Assembly: GCA_900893395.1 (NCBI GenBank)
Contig: CAAHFI011698117.1
Location: 1 to 22,759, forward strand
Source of the DNA: Euglena gracilis
Taxonomy: Eukaryota; Euglenozoa; Euglenophyceae; Euglenales; Euglenaceae
Reading direction: 5' to 3'
DNA length: 22,759 nt
The translations under genes were made by a program, and so were the position numbers. This document shows, in pieces, positions 5,981 to 13,905 of this stretch (its first letter is position 1; every line of letters begins with the position of its first letter). The notes beneath the pieces were generated by a model that did no database searches, was not told the origin of the DNA, and saw only the letters and a list, made by a program, of their open reading frames with translations.

Positions 5981-6960
5981 CCCCTCCGTTGCTGAATTCT
6001 CATGAAGCGTGCTGCAAACCCTGCAAACGCTGCAAACAAATTGGAGGAGGGTGCACCGGTGCCCGACATCGCCAGGCTCCGCTGCCAACCCCCTTCATCA
6101 CTCCATCATTGGATGACAGTGCTGCCATCTAGGGCGTAAATACGGTCCTGGCGCCGGACGAATATCGCTTGTTGATGAGGTTCTGGATCGGTTTACCCCT
6201 CATCGCCACATCTGACCTGCTCCAGTGCCCCCTTTGCTCCGAATCTATCGATCCTTTTGGTGATCACCTCCTCACTTGCTGCAAGAACGCCTCACCGAAA
6301 GACAGAACTGCCTGCGTGACGCCCTCGTCGATCTTGCCAGCGAGCAGGCATCTCTGTTCGCAAGAAGCAGAGCTGCGAATCTGGCACTCGCGATGCCGAC
6401 CTCCTACTGCTCGGTTGGAACAAAGGACGGCACCTTTGCCGTAGACGTAACCATCGAACATCCTCTGGCCCCCTCCCGGTGGCCTCTGAACCTCACCCGT
6501 GTCTCACGCACTTTGCCTGATGCTGAGTTGCACAAACGGAACCAGGCAGAGGACAGATGTTCGCGGCATCAGTGGGACTTCTCCGGTGTGGCTTTCAACG
6601 CGTGGGGCTGCCCCGGCCCTGCCGCTGCCAAGCTCCTCCGTGACATTCTCCACATGGCTACAAACGCTTTTGCCGGCACTGCCAAACAACGCCGGCTCCA
6701 GGAACTGACAGATAACCTATCTGTCACACTCGCCCGGGCAGTTGCCCGCCAACTGCGCCTGGCCGAAAGAGCCACAGACCGGGTGCTCTTTTCCACGTGA
6801 TAATTCACCCCGTCGCAGGTGCCCTCACACTCCCCCTCCTGTGCTCTCTTTTTCCCCCTCCTCTCCTTTCTCACTGGTCCTCTGGACCAACACACATAAA
6901 CCTATACTCCCCAAACCTCTAACCTTGAGCTTTGCTCAAGCGACCGCTCGCTGACTCGCG
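5981..6960 (+). mobile_element. Non-LTR retrotransposon fragment C (related RLE family), 3' part
   Basis: A 3' portion of a different RLE element begins immediately after copy A's terminus. It encodes the post-RT linker, CCHC and endonuclease, but its sequence is clearly distinct from A and B (for example CPLCSESIDPFGDHLLTC). Because it starts in coding sequence at the exact end of A, the simplest reading is that A inserted into C, so C's 5' part may lie upstream of this window. A 5'-truncated insertion is the alternative. The right border with B's leader is approximate. Confidence 0.65.
6002..6800 (+). pseudogene. Linker, CCHC and endonuclease remains of fragment C
   Basis: Three frames cover the region. 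6002-6139 gives NKLEEGAPVPDIARLRC and HHWMTVLPSRA. 6139-6444 gives LAPDEYRLLMRFWIGLPL, then CPLCSESIDPFGDHLLTC, a C-x2-C...GDH-x3-C CCHC motif. 6276-6800 gives RDALVDLASEQAS, FAVDVTIEHPL (endonuclease strand) and a long helical tail ending at TGA. The preceding endonuclease strand, ADLLLLGWN, is read in another frame at about 6393-6420. Residues W-LP, RF-GLPL, CPLC, GDH and DVT are typical of RLE LINEs. At least two frame changes make it inactive. Confidence 0.7.
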
Positions 6961-7300
6961 CTTGCCGTATTTGTACATATTCCTAACCAAACCACAGACC
7001 CCAGGTACTGCAAACCCCAGACTCTCCAAACCAAACTCTCCCCGCCGTATATTTTGAAGATGGGACTTTCCCATTTTCCTCTAACCAATGACCGCGGGAC
7101 ATGCACGGCACTCCATACAACCTTTTGTACTTTACACCCATAGTATCTACCGGCACCTGTGGCCGCACAGGGAGTCATGAGGAGTTTCTCCTTGTGGCGA
7201 GGGCCAAAAGAGACACTTTCTGAGTGTCTATTTTTTTTCGTCTCCACACGTGCTCATTGCCTGAAAGCCCTGAGTGGGGTACGACTGAAGTTTCAAGGCA
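6801..7300 (+). other. Non-coding stretch: 3' tail of C and putative 5' leader of B
   Basis: No gene is supported here. 6801-6960 is pyrimidine-rich and ends near a TTGAGCTTTGCTCAA hairpin. 7000-7300 is the likely leader of copy B. It contains the hairpin GACACT-TTCTG-AGTGTC at about 7211-7227, followed by an eight-T run, and a longer imperfect stem (GCCTGAAA with TTTCAAGGC) just before the ORF1 start. The exact C/B junction is not visible. Confidence 0.5.
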
Positions 7301-8410
7301 ATGCAAGAGCGATGGAGGCGAGCTAACCACCATGGTGACGGTGAACGACCCCGTCATGAAGTCCACAAAGCGAGTTCGACCAAGCGACACAGAGAAGAAG
7401 ACGAAGAATGGGAGCGAGCTCTGCAAAAAAGGTACGGCCGAAATTACTTACAGAAGGAGGACAGAAAGAGGAAAAGGCTCGAAGGCAAGCAGCGAGCCAG
7501 GGACAAGAAGCATTGGCAAGAGGAGCAGCATTATTGGGAAGAACAGGAGAAGAAGACCGCGACACAGAAGGCAGAGAGACAGAATCCCAGAAAGCAGGTG
7601 AGCAGGCAGCCTAAAAAGCAGCCAGCCCCAGCTGAACCTGCTGACTCCACATCGACCTCGACATCATCTGATGAAGCCCCACCCCCATATGAACCAAGGG
7701 GTTCCCAGCAGCCCGAACCGCGGCAGGACCCAGCACTGCTGGGCCAGCTGGTCTGGCAGCTGGGACAGCAGCAGGCCGCCATGCAGCAGCTGGCACAGCA
7801 GCAGGAGGCCCTGCAGCTCCATCTCCAACACATGCCCCATGCAGCAGCCCACCATCATCAGCAGCTGCTCATGCCCTTGGAGCAGGCCCAAACAACCAGC
7901 AGCACCCTACATTCTGCAGCTGGGACTGAGAGGCATGTCAGCCCACCGGTGCCCTACCATTATCAACAGCTGGCCCAGCCACAGCAGCTACCCATGCCAC
8001 AGGCACTGGCCATGCCACAGCAGCTGGCGTTGCCACAGCAGCTGGCCATGCCACAGCTGATGAGGACCCCACATCAGTCACCCTCTTCATGGATGTCCCC
8101 AGCAGCTACCCAGCAACAGGTGGCCCCCCCACTGCAGGCCCATGCCTCTGCTCCAGTACAGCAGCTGGGGGCACAATCCTCCAGGCTACAGCCCCACACA
8201 CCAGCAGCAGAATCAGCACACTCCCTGCAGCAGGGGCCCAGCATTCCAGAGCTCCCCAGCATTCAAGAGCTGCAACGGTTGATAAGCCTGCGAGAACACT
8301 TGCGATTGGCCGGGTTTTCGCATTCGGTGCCTGCCTTGGAAGCCGGGGAACCCCCCAACCTTATGACTGTTTGCCCCCATCTGTGGGTGAGGACCCCCCC
8401 CACCCTATGA
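7301..8410 (+). CDS. ORF1 protein of copy B: charged coiled coil plus Gln/Pro-rich
   Basis: This 369-codon frame starts at ATG. Residues 1-110 are highly charged and helical (REEDEEWERALQKRYG, KRKRLEGKQRARDKKHW), a probable coiled coil or nucleic-acid-binding region. A Ser/Thr linker with SSDEAPPPYEP follows, then a Gln-rich half (GQLVWQLGQQQAAMQQLAQQ) and a tandem MPQQLA repeat. Towards the C-terminus come LPSIQELQRLISLREHLRLAGF. Low-complexity Q/P-rich plus coiled coil suggests self-association, in line with ORF1p roles in LINE ribonucleoprotein particles, but no known ORF1 domain (RRM, esterase, zinc knuckle) is seen. It is the longest clean frame of the element. The end may be an artefact of the repeat it runs into. 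Confidence 0.6.
   Translation: MQERWRRANHHGDGERPRHEVHKASSTKRHREEDEEWERALQKRYGRNYLQKEDRKRKRLEGKQRARDKKHWQEEQHYWEEQEKKTATQKAERQNPRKQVSRQPKKQPAPAEPADSTSTSTSSDEAPPPYEPRGSQQPEPRQDPALLGQLVWQLGQQQAAMQQLAQQQEALQLHLQHMPHAAAHHHQQLLMPLEQAQTTSSTLHSAAGTERHVSPPVPYHYQQLAQPQQLPMPQALAMPQQLALPQQLAMPQLMRTPHQSPSSWMSPAATQQQVAPPLQAHASAPVQQLGAQSSRLQPHTPAAESAHSLQQGPSIPELPSIQELQRLISLREHLRLAGFSHSVPALEAGEPPNLMTVCPHLWVRTPPTL
7994..8065 (+). repeat. 18-bp in-frame tandem repeat (MPQQLA) in ORF1 of copy B
   Basis: Four units of 18 bp encode MPQALA, MPQQLA, LPQQLA and MPQLM. The in-frame length suggests expansion within a coding sequence. Confidence 0.85.
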
Positions 8411-8484
8411 TTACATTGGTCCGGAATTCCTGCTTCATGTGGGTGAGGACCCCCCACCCCTATGATTACACTGGTCCGGAACTC
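8383..8484 (+). repeat. 56-bp tandem repeat after ORF1 of copy B
   Basis: Two copies (8383-8438 and 8439-8484) share GTGGGTGAGGAC, a C-rich run, TATGATTACA and TGGTCCGGAA. A third, diverged copy seems to precede them from about 8341. The unit is not a multiple of three, and C-run length varies between copies, so each copy is read in a different frame. One frame gives PPPPYDYIGPE. Confidence 0.8.
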
Positions 8485-9383
8485 ATGCCTGAAGTGCAGT
8501 CGCCCACTGCTGGAAACCCACTGACCACACTCGAGACCAGTGGAATCGAGTCGAGCTCACCGGCCGGACCTGACAGCGCGGAGCGAGAGGGAGACCCACT
8601 GGCGAGGGGGGGGGGCGGCACTGGGGGGTGGAATTCCGCACCACCTTACCGCATTTTTCGGGACCCCCCCTAGGACCGCCGCACCGCTGGGACGGATCTC
8701 AGTGGGAAATGGCTGGGGCAATGGAAGGGGGCTGGGTGTTGGAGCCCGCCGATACCTGGTTGGGGGTTGTTCCACACCCGCCCCCACGCCTTTGGAGGGC
8801 TTGACCGAACCACTCGCCCCAGATGGCACTCGCCTCGGGCAGAATTCCTGGCGAAGCGCCGGGCCCGCGCCGAAGCTGGCCCGGCGACTCCGGGAGGTAC
8901 TGGCCTGGTGGGAAAGCAGGGGGCGAGGCCTCGACCTCGAACGCGGCCGGGGCCTGCGAGCCCCACCCCTCCCCCGTATGCAGACCGCGGCACCCCTACC
9001 CCGGGGACCCCCAACGAAGGGGGAAGTCATCCGTCTCGCACAGGCCTCCATGGGCAGTGCCCGTGGCACCTCCGCGAGGAGGGCCTGCAGTGGGTGCCAC
9101 CTCCCCGCCGTGCGCCGCGATGCATCTCCCCACCGCGGCCCGCGGACTGGCCCAAGAATCGTATCGCGCCACACGCACCAGTGGTGTGCACAGCGACATG
9201 GGCGCCCGAAGCGGACCTCCCACCACGGTGGCTACACAAGGTCTGCCGCATCCGATGCTCGTGGGAGGATGTGGAGGCCCTGTACAGGCGCCAGAACAGG
9301 CCACGGCCACAGGCCGTCCCAAGCGTGACGAGAATTCGTCTTGTGCCGCGCCGCCCCGTTCACTGGCCGCCGACCAGCTCCCC

Positions 9384-9467
9384 CAGACAGTGGCGGACCA
9401 GCAAACACCCACCGGTGTTCTCTCCCCCCAGACAGTGGTCCGGCGAACACCCACCGGTTTTGGAGGG
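9384..9467 (+). repeat. 45-bp tandem repeat before the 2A pair
   Basis: CAGACAGTGG starts at 9384 and 9429, and both copies continue to AACACCCACCGGT. The unit is a multiple of three and encodes RQW...KHPPV / RQW...EHPPV. Confidence 0.75.
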
Positions 9468-9489
9468 GGCTGACCTGCTATCGTGTGGT

Positions 9490-9513
9490 GACATCGAGGC
9501 GAACCCTGGCCCC
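9490..9513 (+). other. 2A-like peptide B1a (DIEANPGP)
   Basis: The codons read ADLLSCGDIEANPGP, a complete core. It ends the upstream product of copy B and is equivalent in position to A1. Confidence 0.85.
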
Positions 9514-9553
9514 GGTCCAGGCGGGGGGGGGCGCTGACCTGCTATCGTGTGGT

Positions 9554-9577
9554 GACATCGAGGCGAACCCTGGCCCC
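9554..9577 (+). other. 2A-like peptide B1b (DIEANPGP), duplicate
   Basis: This is the second copy in the 64-bp duplication, with the same ten residues as B1a but in the next frame, whose stop lies at 9611-9613. Confidence 0.85.
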
Positions 9578-9902
9578 GGTCCCGCACCAGGCCCCGGGGC
9601 CTCCCCGGGCTGACAACACGGACTCTGGGACGTCCTACGACGCCATCGGCTGGAGGACCTCTTCCATGTGCGGGAGGTGGACGTCACACCGCCTGGGCCT
9701 TCAGGCAGCCCGGTCACCTGCTGACTGGTAAGTGGTACCACGTACGCTGCACACTCTGCAGTACGCAGGCTACAACCCGTTGCGCCGGCTGGTGCCTACA
9801 ACACGAGGCCATCTGCCCCTTCCTCTCGACGCCGAGCCGGTTCCCGAGGACCGGGAACCGCGCACCCCCACCGGCCGAGGGGACGCCATCCTCACGGATG
9901 GC
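9556..9902 (+). pseudogene. C2HC finger module of copy B
   Basis: The frame, open across this stretch, contains TGKWYHVRCTLC, then LQHEAIC: C-x2-C-x14-H-x3-C. This has the same spacing and the same W-x-V-R-C lead-in as the second finger of copy A (EWWLVRCKVC...HMQIC). The first finger of A has no counterpart, and the module is much shorter than A's, so part is deleted. It lies between the 2A pair and the decayed 2A at 9903, the same place as in A. Confidence 0.6.
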
Positions 9903-9926
9903 GACATCAACCCACTGCCGGGGCCC
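9903..9926 (+). other. Decayed 2A between finger and methyltransferase modules (DINPLPGP)
   Basis: The lead-in GRGDAILTDGD matches A2 (GRGDDILTAGD), but the core has lost the conserved Glu and Asn and keeps only PGP. Ribosome skipping is not expected. Confidence 0.7.
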
Positions 9927-9946
9927 TCCTCCTCTCTCTCGACTAC

Positions 9947-10474
9947 ATGCTCGACCCCAGCTGGGTATCATGGTCCCTTCGCGAACTGGGTGTTGCTCCC
10001 ACCAATTGGCCGGTGGTGGACGCCTTTGCCGACAGGCACAACAGCCAATTAGCCATCTTCTGGGACGAGGGCGTGGATGCCTTCAGCCAATCTTGGAGCC
10101 GTCCGGAGGCCTTGTGGATGAACCCACCTTTCCGTGTCCTGCCACAGCTCCTCTGCCACGGCCTTCGGCACGGCAGCCACGCCGTGATCGTCGCCCCGGA
10201 CTGGTCCCCTGGTCTGCCGAGATTGCAGGCGGCGGCCCTGCGCTCCACGTTGCTACCGCAGGCGCCCCTCTTCCGCGTTTGTGGTACCGCGCTCCTACCC
10301 CACCCCCGATGGCGAACCTGGTGCCTCTACCTCCACATCGACCCGCCCCCTCACACGTCCCTGCCGGGGAATGACGAAGAGGCGCCCGTCCTCTGCCCGA
10401 CCGGTCACCCCATCATCGTGACGTCCCGTTTCTCTCCTCCCACGACCTACCCCCTTGAACGAATGGCTTCATGA
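9947..10474 (+). CDS. Dam-like (DIRS-type) methyltransferase-like protein of copy B
   Basis: This 175-codon frame starts at MLDPSWVSWSL, matching MLDPPWFQVVV in A. Motifs in order: VVDAFADRHNSQLAIFW (residues 23-39), VDAFSQSW, LWMNPPFRVLPQLL with NPPF at 10121-10132, and AVIVAPDWSPGLPRL. NPPF fits motif IV of N6-adenine methyltransferases, and the overall pattern fits the MT-like domain of DIRS retroelements. The C-terminal half (FRVCGTALLPHPRWRTW) is conserved in position but less in sequence. No SAM-binding glycine motif is evident, so catalysis remains open. Conservation in two diverged copies argues for past selection. The frame ends in TGA, and the same frame reopens into the zinc segment. 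Confidence 0.75.
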   Translation: MLDPSWVSWSLRELGVAPTNWPVVDAFADRHNSQLAIFWDEGVDAFSQSWSRPEALWMNPPFRVLPQLLCHGLRHGSHAVIVAPDWSPGLPRLQAAALRSTLLPQAPLFRVCGTALLPHPRWRTWCLYLHIDPPPHTSLPGNDEEAPVLCPTGHPIIVTSRFSPPTTYPLERMAS

Positions 10475-10777
10475 CGAATCCACCCCCGGGCAGCCTTACG
10501 AACTCCTCATGGGCGGGCGGAGATTCGTTGTACGGGGCGATGGCCTCTAGGACCCCCGCTTCCCACCGAGGATCCATGCCCCTTCTGCAAGGGATCCCAC
10601 TGGCCTTGGGAACGCTGCTGCCTCCTGCCCGACGCCAGCAACAATCGGTCGGCTATTCGTCAGCCCACAATCCGCGTCACCCGAGGGGCATCCCGCTGCC
10701 GCAACTCCCTCTTGAAGTCCTGCCGTTGCTCCGTCTGCACCGCCCTGGCCGGGAGGGGGAGCCTACTAACGTGTGGC
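10475..10777 (+). pseudogene. Zinc-ribbon-like tail of the methyltransferase-like product, copy B
   Basis: The methyltransferase frame continues beyond its TGA without further stops into the next 2A-like sequence. It carries DPCPFCKGSHWPWERCC, then LLPDA (counterpart WCQRC...WPWDC...LLPN in A), and later a Cys-rich CRCSVC. The uninterrupted frame suggests that the TGA is a single change in an original protein of about 280 residues. Confidence 0.5.
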
Positions 10778-10801
10778 GACATACACCTCCACCCCGGACA
10801 T
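10778..10801 (+). other. Decayed 2A (DIHLHPGH) before B3
   Basis: GRGSLLTCGDI is preserved but the core then reads HLHPGH, losing Glu, Asn and the final Pro. It lies 128 bases before the intact B3, in another frame, and looks like the older member of a second duplicated 2A. Confidence 0.7.
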
Positions 10802-10905
10802 CCGTACCCCCATGCAACACGCCACACCCGTCACTCCCTCCTGGACCGCTACAATGCCAGCCAGAGCACCCTCCGGACGGCCGAGGGAGTCTCCTGTCAT
10901 GTGGT

Positions 10906-10929
10906 GACATCGAGAGAAACCCAGGACCC
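10906..10929 (+). other. 2A-like peptide B3 (DIERNPGP)
   Basis: The codons read GRGSLLSCGDIERNPGP, a complete core. It is equivalent to A3, and the segment after it (GKKRSAAPPSP, in a neighbouring frame) matches KRPAPPSP in A. Confidence 0.85.
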
Positions 10930-11600
10930 CGGCGGGCCGCCAGGCACCCCCGCTGGCAAGAAACGCTCCGCAGCGCCTCCCAGTCCCGTGAGAGCCGCGC
11001 CACCCGAGTCCAATTCCGGACCTGGCTCACCCTGGAGATGACGTGCCCGCGGCCATGGTCGTCGACCGCAACGGCAACGGCTCAGACCTCCGACAAGTCG
11101 GCGCCTCGCGCCTCATCATTCCGCCACAACCGGCCAGTCTGCAAAACATCCTCCTCTGCCGGGCTAAACACCGTTCTCCACGTGCCAGCCTCGAACCAGC
11201 GCGACGTGACGGAGACCATTGCCGACACCATCTCCGAGTACGTCGCCCAACCCGACAACGACCGCCTGTTCGCCGTCTTGGCCTTCCCGAAATTGGTCCT
11301 GCGCACTGTCCCGAGCATCGGCCGGGAGACGGCAGAGGATGTCTCCACCGCCATCAGCAGGCGCATACAGCTCTTCAGGCAGGGCCATTACCTGACACTG
11401 GTGACCGAGCTTCGAGCGGCCACGAGCCTGCCCGCCTCGTCCATCGAGACGCGCACAGCCAAGAAAGTACGCACCGAGCCCTCGTCCGTACCTGACGCTG
11501 TGCTCCGACGGGCGCGCACACTGGTCGGGGAAGGAGCCCCAGCCAAAGCCCTGCAGGTTCTGCTGTCTGAGGGGACACATCGCTCCAGCGCCCCTGCGGT
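10930..11600 (+). pseudogene. N-terminal domain of the RT-endonuclease protein, copy B
   Basis: A frame open from 10471 to 12006 encodes NTVLHVPASNQRDVTETIAD, LFAVLAFPKLVLRTVP, RRIQLFRQGHYLTLVTELRA, IETRTAKKVRTEPSS and ARTLVGEGAPAKALQVLL. These match A at 3000-3317 plus 4539-4650, and the region shows what the DNA transposon interrupted in A. The domain is mostly helical and unassigned. Its homology ends near 11590, where the frame changes. Confidence 0.65.
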
Positions 11601-12670
11601 GTGGCCAAATTGCAAGACCTGCACCCACTGGGCCGGCCGGTCAACCCCAACAACTTCCCTCCGCAGTTGCCACCTTTCCCGGACGGTCAACGCATACGGT
11701 GGGAGGAAGCGAAGCCATCCTTCGCTTCCCACGCACGTCGTCCCCGGGCCCCTCTGGACTGCGCCCTGCCACTTGCAGGATGCTTCCGCCGTCCTGGCCA
11801 CGGCGCCCGCCTTCTCACGGCACTGGGTCTGCTGGCCGCCGCATGGGTGGAGGGTGACTTGCCCCCGGACCCGGACCCGCAACCTGACCCCTTGCCGAAA
11901 AAAGCCGACGGCGTCCGGCCCATCGCAGTGGGCGAGACCCTTCGCCGACTGGTGGGGAAGGCACTCCTTCACACAGGAGCCGCCAGGGACCAAGTTGCTC
12001 GGCTGAGCCCCTCCAAACCGGGTCGGACTACCCAACGCGGCCGAATCCACCGCCATCACGGTTCAGAACCTGGTCAGGAAACTGGACCCCAGGGGGAACT
12101 GGGCGGTTCTTCAGGTGGATCTGAAGAACGCCTTCAATACCCTCGACCGCACGGTCTTGCTCCAGAAGGCGCAGATGCGCACACCCGCGCTTTTAATTAT
12201 TTGGCGGTTCGCGTATGGCCAACCGGCGCATTTGTTCAGTGAGGGACGACTGCTGTCTCTACCAGGGGAACGCACCAAGGCTGCCCTCTGGGGCCCATTG
12301 GCTTCGCCGTTGGGCTACACACCATAGCCGAAACAATTGGACAACAGGCCGAACTGCTCTGGTCCTCCTGGTACCTCGACGACGGGATACTAATCGCGAG
12401 CCTCTGGTATTGCAGAAGTGCCCGGATTTTCTCCGCGTCGAAAGCGAACGCACCGGGGTCCAGCTGAACCTGGCCAAGTGTGTGGCCTGGGGCCCTGCCG
12501 CCGGCGCCATCCCGGACCGAGAGCACCTTCAACAAGTGCCCTGGGCAGAGGATTCCGGCATCACCGTACTCGGTTGCCCGGTCGACTTTCCAACCTCCAC
12601 CGGCCACACGGCAGCAGCCTGGGCGGAGGCCACGGCACGAATTGAGAAAGCCGCAGACTTGGTCACGTCG
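11601..12670 (+). pseudogene. Reverse transcriptase of copy B, all palm motifs present
   Basis: Motifs in order: LTALGLLAAAWVEGDLPP with LPKKADGVRPIAVGETLRRL (about 11815-11950, fingers); AVLQVDLKNAFNTLDR (motif A, Asp at 12118-12120); QGCPLGPIGFAVGLHTIAE from 12276 (motif B); WYLDDG with YLDD at 12372-12383 (motif C, catalytic Asp pair); VQLNLAKCVAWGP and GITVLGCPVDFPT (motifs D/E). PLPKK...GVRPI..GE..RR and QGCPLGP identify a non-LTR-type RT. The catalytic residues are kept, but the motifs fall in three frames, so no continuous protein is made. Some breaks lie beside short G/C runs and could be assembly errors. Confidence 0.85.
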
Positions 12671-13560
12671 TGACAGACCCCAGCTCGCTCACCCACCTCC
12701 TCCGGTTCTGCTTGGATCGTTGTAAGGTCAACCACCTCTTGCGAGCATCCGACTCCTACGAGGCCCAGGAGGAGGTAACCCGTTGTGGGAAAACTATTCT
12801 CGGCGCCTTTCAAAACATCCTCGGTCAGGCGCTCAGCACAGAACAGCGGCAGCAAGCAGCGCTCCCCTCTCCAACGGAGGATGCGGGCTCCGCATCCCGG
12901 CGGCTTGCCAGCCGCCGCCCGCACCGCGGCCCTGTGCCAATACTACACCCATGGACACAAAAAAGTCGCCTGCCCCACATACGCAGCAGCCCCGGCCGAA
13001 CGAATTTGCCAGCAGCCCGCCAATGACCTCTGCTCCACGCTAGGCCCCCAGCATCCCTCGAGCCAGCGGCTGCTTGTCGCTGCATCCTTCGCCTCTGCCT
13101 CCGGCAACGACACCTCGCAACGATGGTGGCAATCCCAGCTGTCCGCACCACGGTGGATGGCCTCCTGAACCGAATCCCACCGAGAGACCAGGCCCGCCTG
13201 ATGGAGCAGGCACATGGCATCGGTCACGGTTGGATGGCTGCGGCACCCCACGATGCCCTCCACACCACAGTCGACGCGGCTGACTACCGCCTTGGGCTGA
13301 AGTGGTGGCTGGGATTTCCCCTGGCAGACCACACCGGGACCTGCGCGGGCTGCCAGAATGTCACAGACGTACACGGTGACCACGAGATGTGTTGCATCCG
13401 GAACAACTTCGCCAACAGACACAACGCCGTCCAGGACGCTCTGTTCAACCTTCTGTCCACAAACGGCCAAAGTGTCCAACGAGATGTCCCGGTGCCCAAC
13501 CAACCGACACCTCGCTACGGCAAGCCGACCTGTTGCTCGCCACATGGCAGGACGGTAAGC
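12670..13560 (+). pseudogene. RT thumb, linker and CCHC motif, copy B
   Basis: The thumb is recognised by LLRFCLDRCKVNHLLRAS from 12697. The Gly-rich linker and RWWQSQLSAP follow, then TVDGLLNRIPPRDQARLMEQ, GIGHGWMAAAP and YRLGLKWWLGFPL. CAGCQNVTDVHGDHEMCC with NRHNAVQDALF is the CCHC motif plus RHN tail of RLE LINEs. A keeps only the second half of this region. Three frames are needed to cover it. Confidence 0.7.
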
Positions 13561-13905
13561 CAACAGCCGTTGACATCACCGTCGCACAACGGATGGCAAG
13601 CAGCGAAAGGAACGGCTCCAGGGAACGCTGGAGAACGTTCTCAAACGACGGGAACACGCCAAACACGGCAAGTATGATGTCCCATGTCGCAACAGGGGCT
13701 GGTCGTTCGCCACGCTGGCAATGGGCACCTGGGGAGGACTGGGCCCGAAACCGCCAAGCTGCTTTCCCGAATGATGAAACGGACCACCGCCTGGGATCAG
13801 GGCGATATACGCTCTACACGACAGGCAGAAAGCTACCAGCTGCCGGCGCTGGCTCTCTTCCGCCAAGCAGTGCAGATGCTGCGCCACAAGCACTTCCTTC
13901 GCTAA
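13389..13905 (+). pseudogene. Restriction-like endonuclease and C-terminus, copy B
   Basis: One frame gives RQADLLLATWQDGKPTAVD then ITVAQ, the counterpart of RPADLLLDCW...ALDVTV in A (the Pro of RPAD is Gln here). Another gives LKRREHAKHGKYDVPC, GWSFATLAMGTWGGLG and a helix ending KHFLR before TAA at 13903. It is a PD-(D/E)xK-type nuclease that would cut target DNA. Spacing from AD through DIT to KRRE matches A almost exactly. Confidence 0.75.

Larger units (their letters stand above)
8767..9537 (+). pseudogene. Upstream product of copy B ending in the first 2A
   Basis: A 256-codon frame starts at about 8767 and is very rich in Arg, Pro and Gly. It contains WLHKVCRIRCSWEDVEALYRR, and ends in a full 2A (GADLLSCGDIEANPGP). 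An overlapping frame at 8540-9328 stays open for similar length, as expected of GC-rich sequence, so the original frame is uncertain. It holds the same place as the product before the first 2A in A (779-1237), but alignable sequence is minimal. No function can be assigned. Confidence 0.4.
9469..9596 (+). repeat. 64-bp tandem duplication carrying two 2A peptides
   Basis: The unit starting GCTGACCTGCTATCGTGTGG occurs at 9469 and 9533 and is almost unchanged through the 2A codons. 64 is not a multiple of three, so the two 2As lie in different frames. The near identity indicates a recent duplication relative to the age of the element. Confidence 0.9.

Noticed and set aside
7211-7236. Bacterial Rho-independent terminator
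   Set aside because: The context is eukaryotic retroelement DNA, so only the shape is noted.
7664-7700. Hammerhead-like core CTGATGA (another at about 8058)
   Set aside because: No GAAA partner or closing stems at the right distance. Both lie within ORF1 coding sequence and are explained by the protein.
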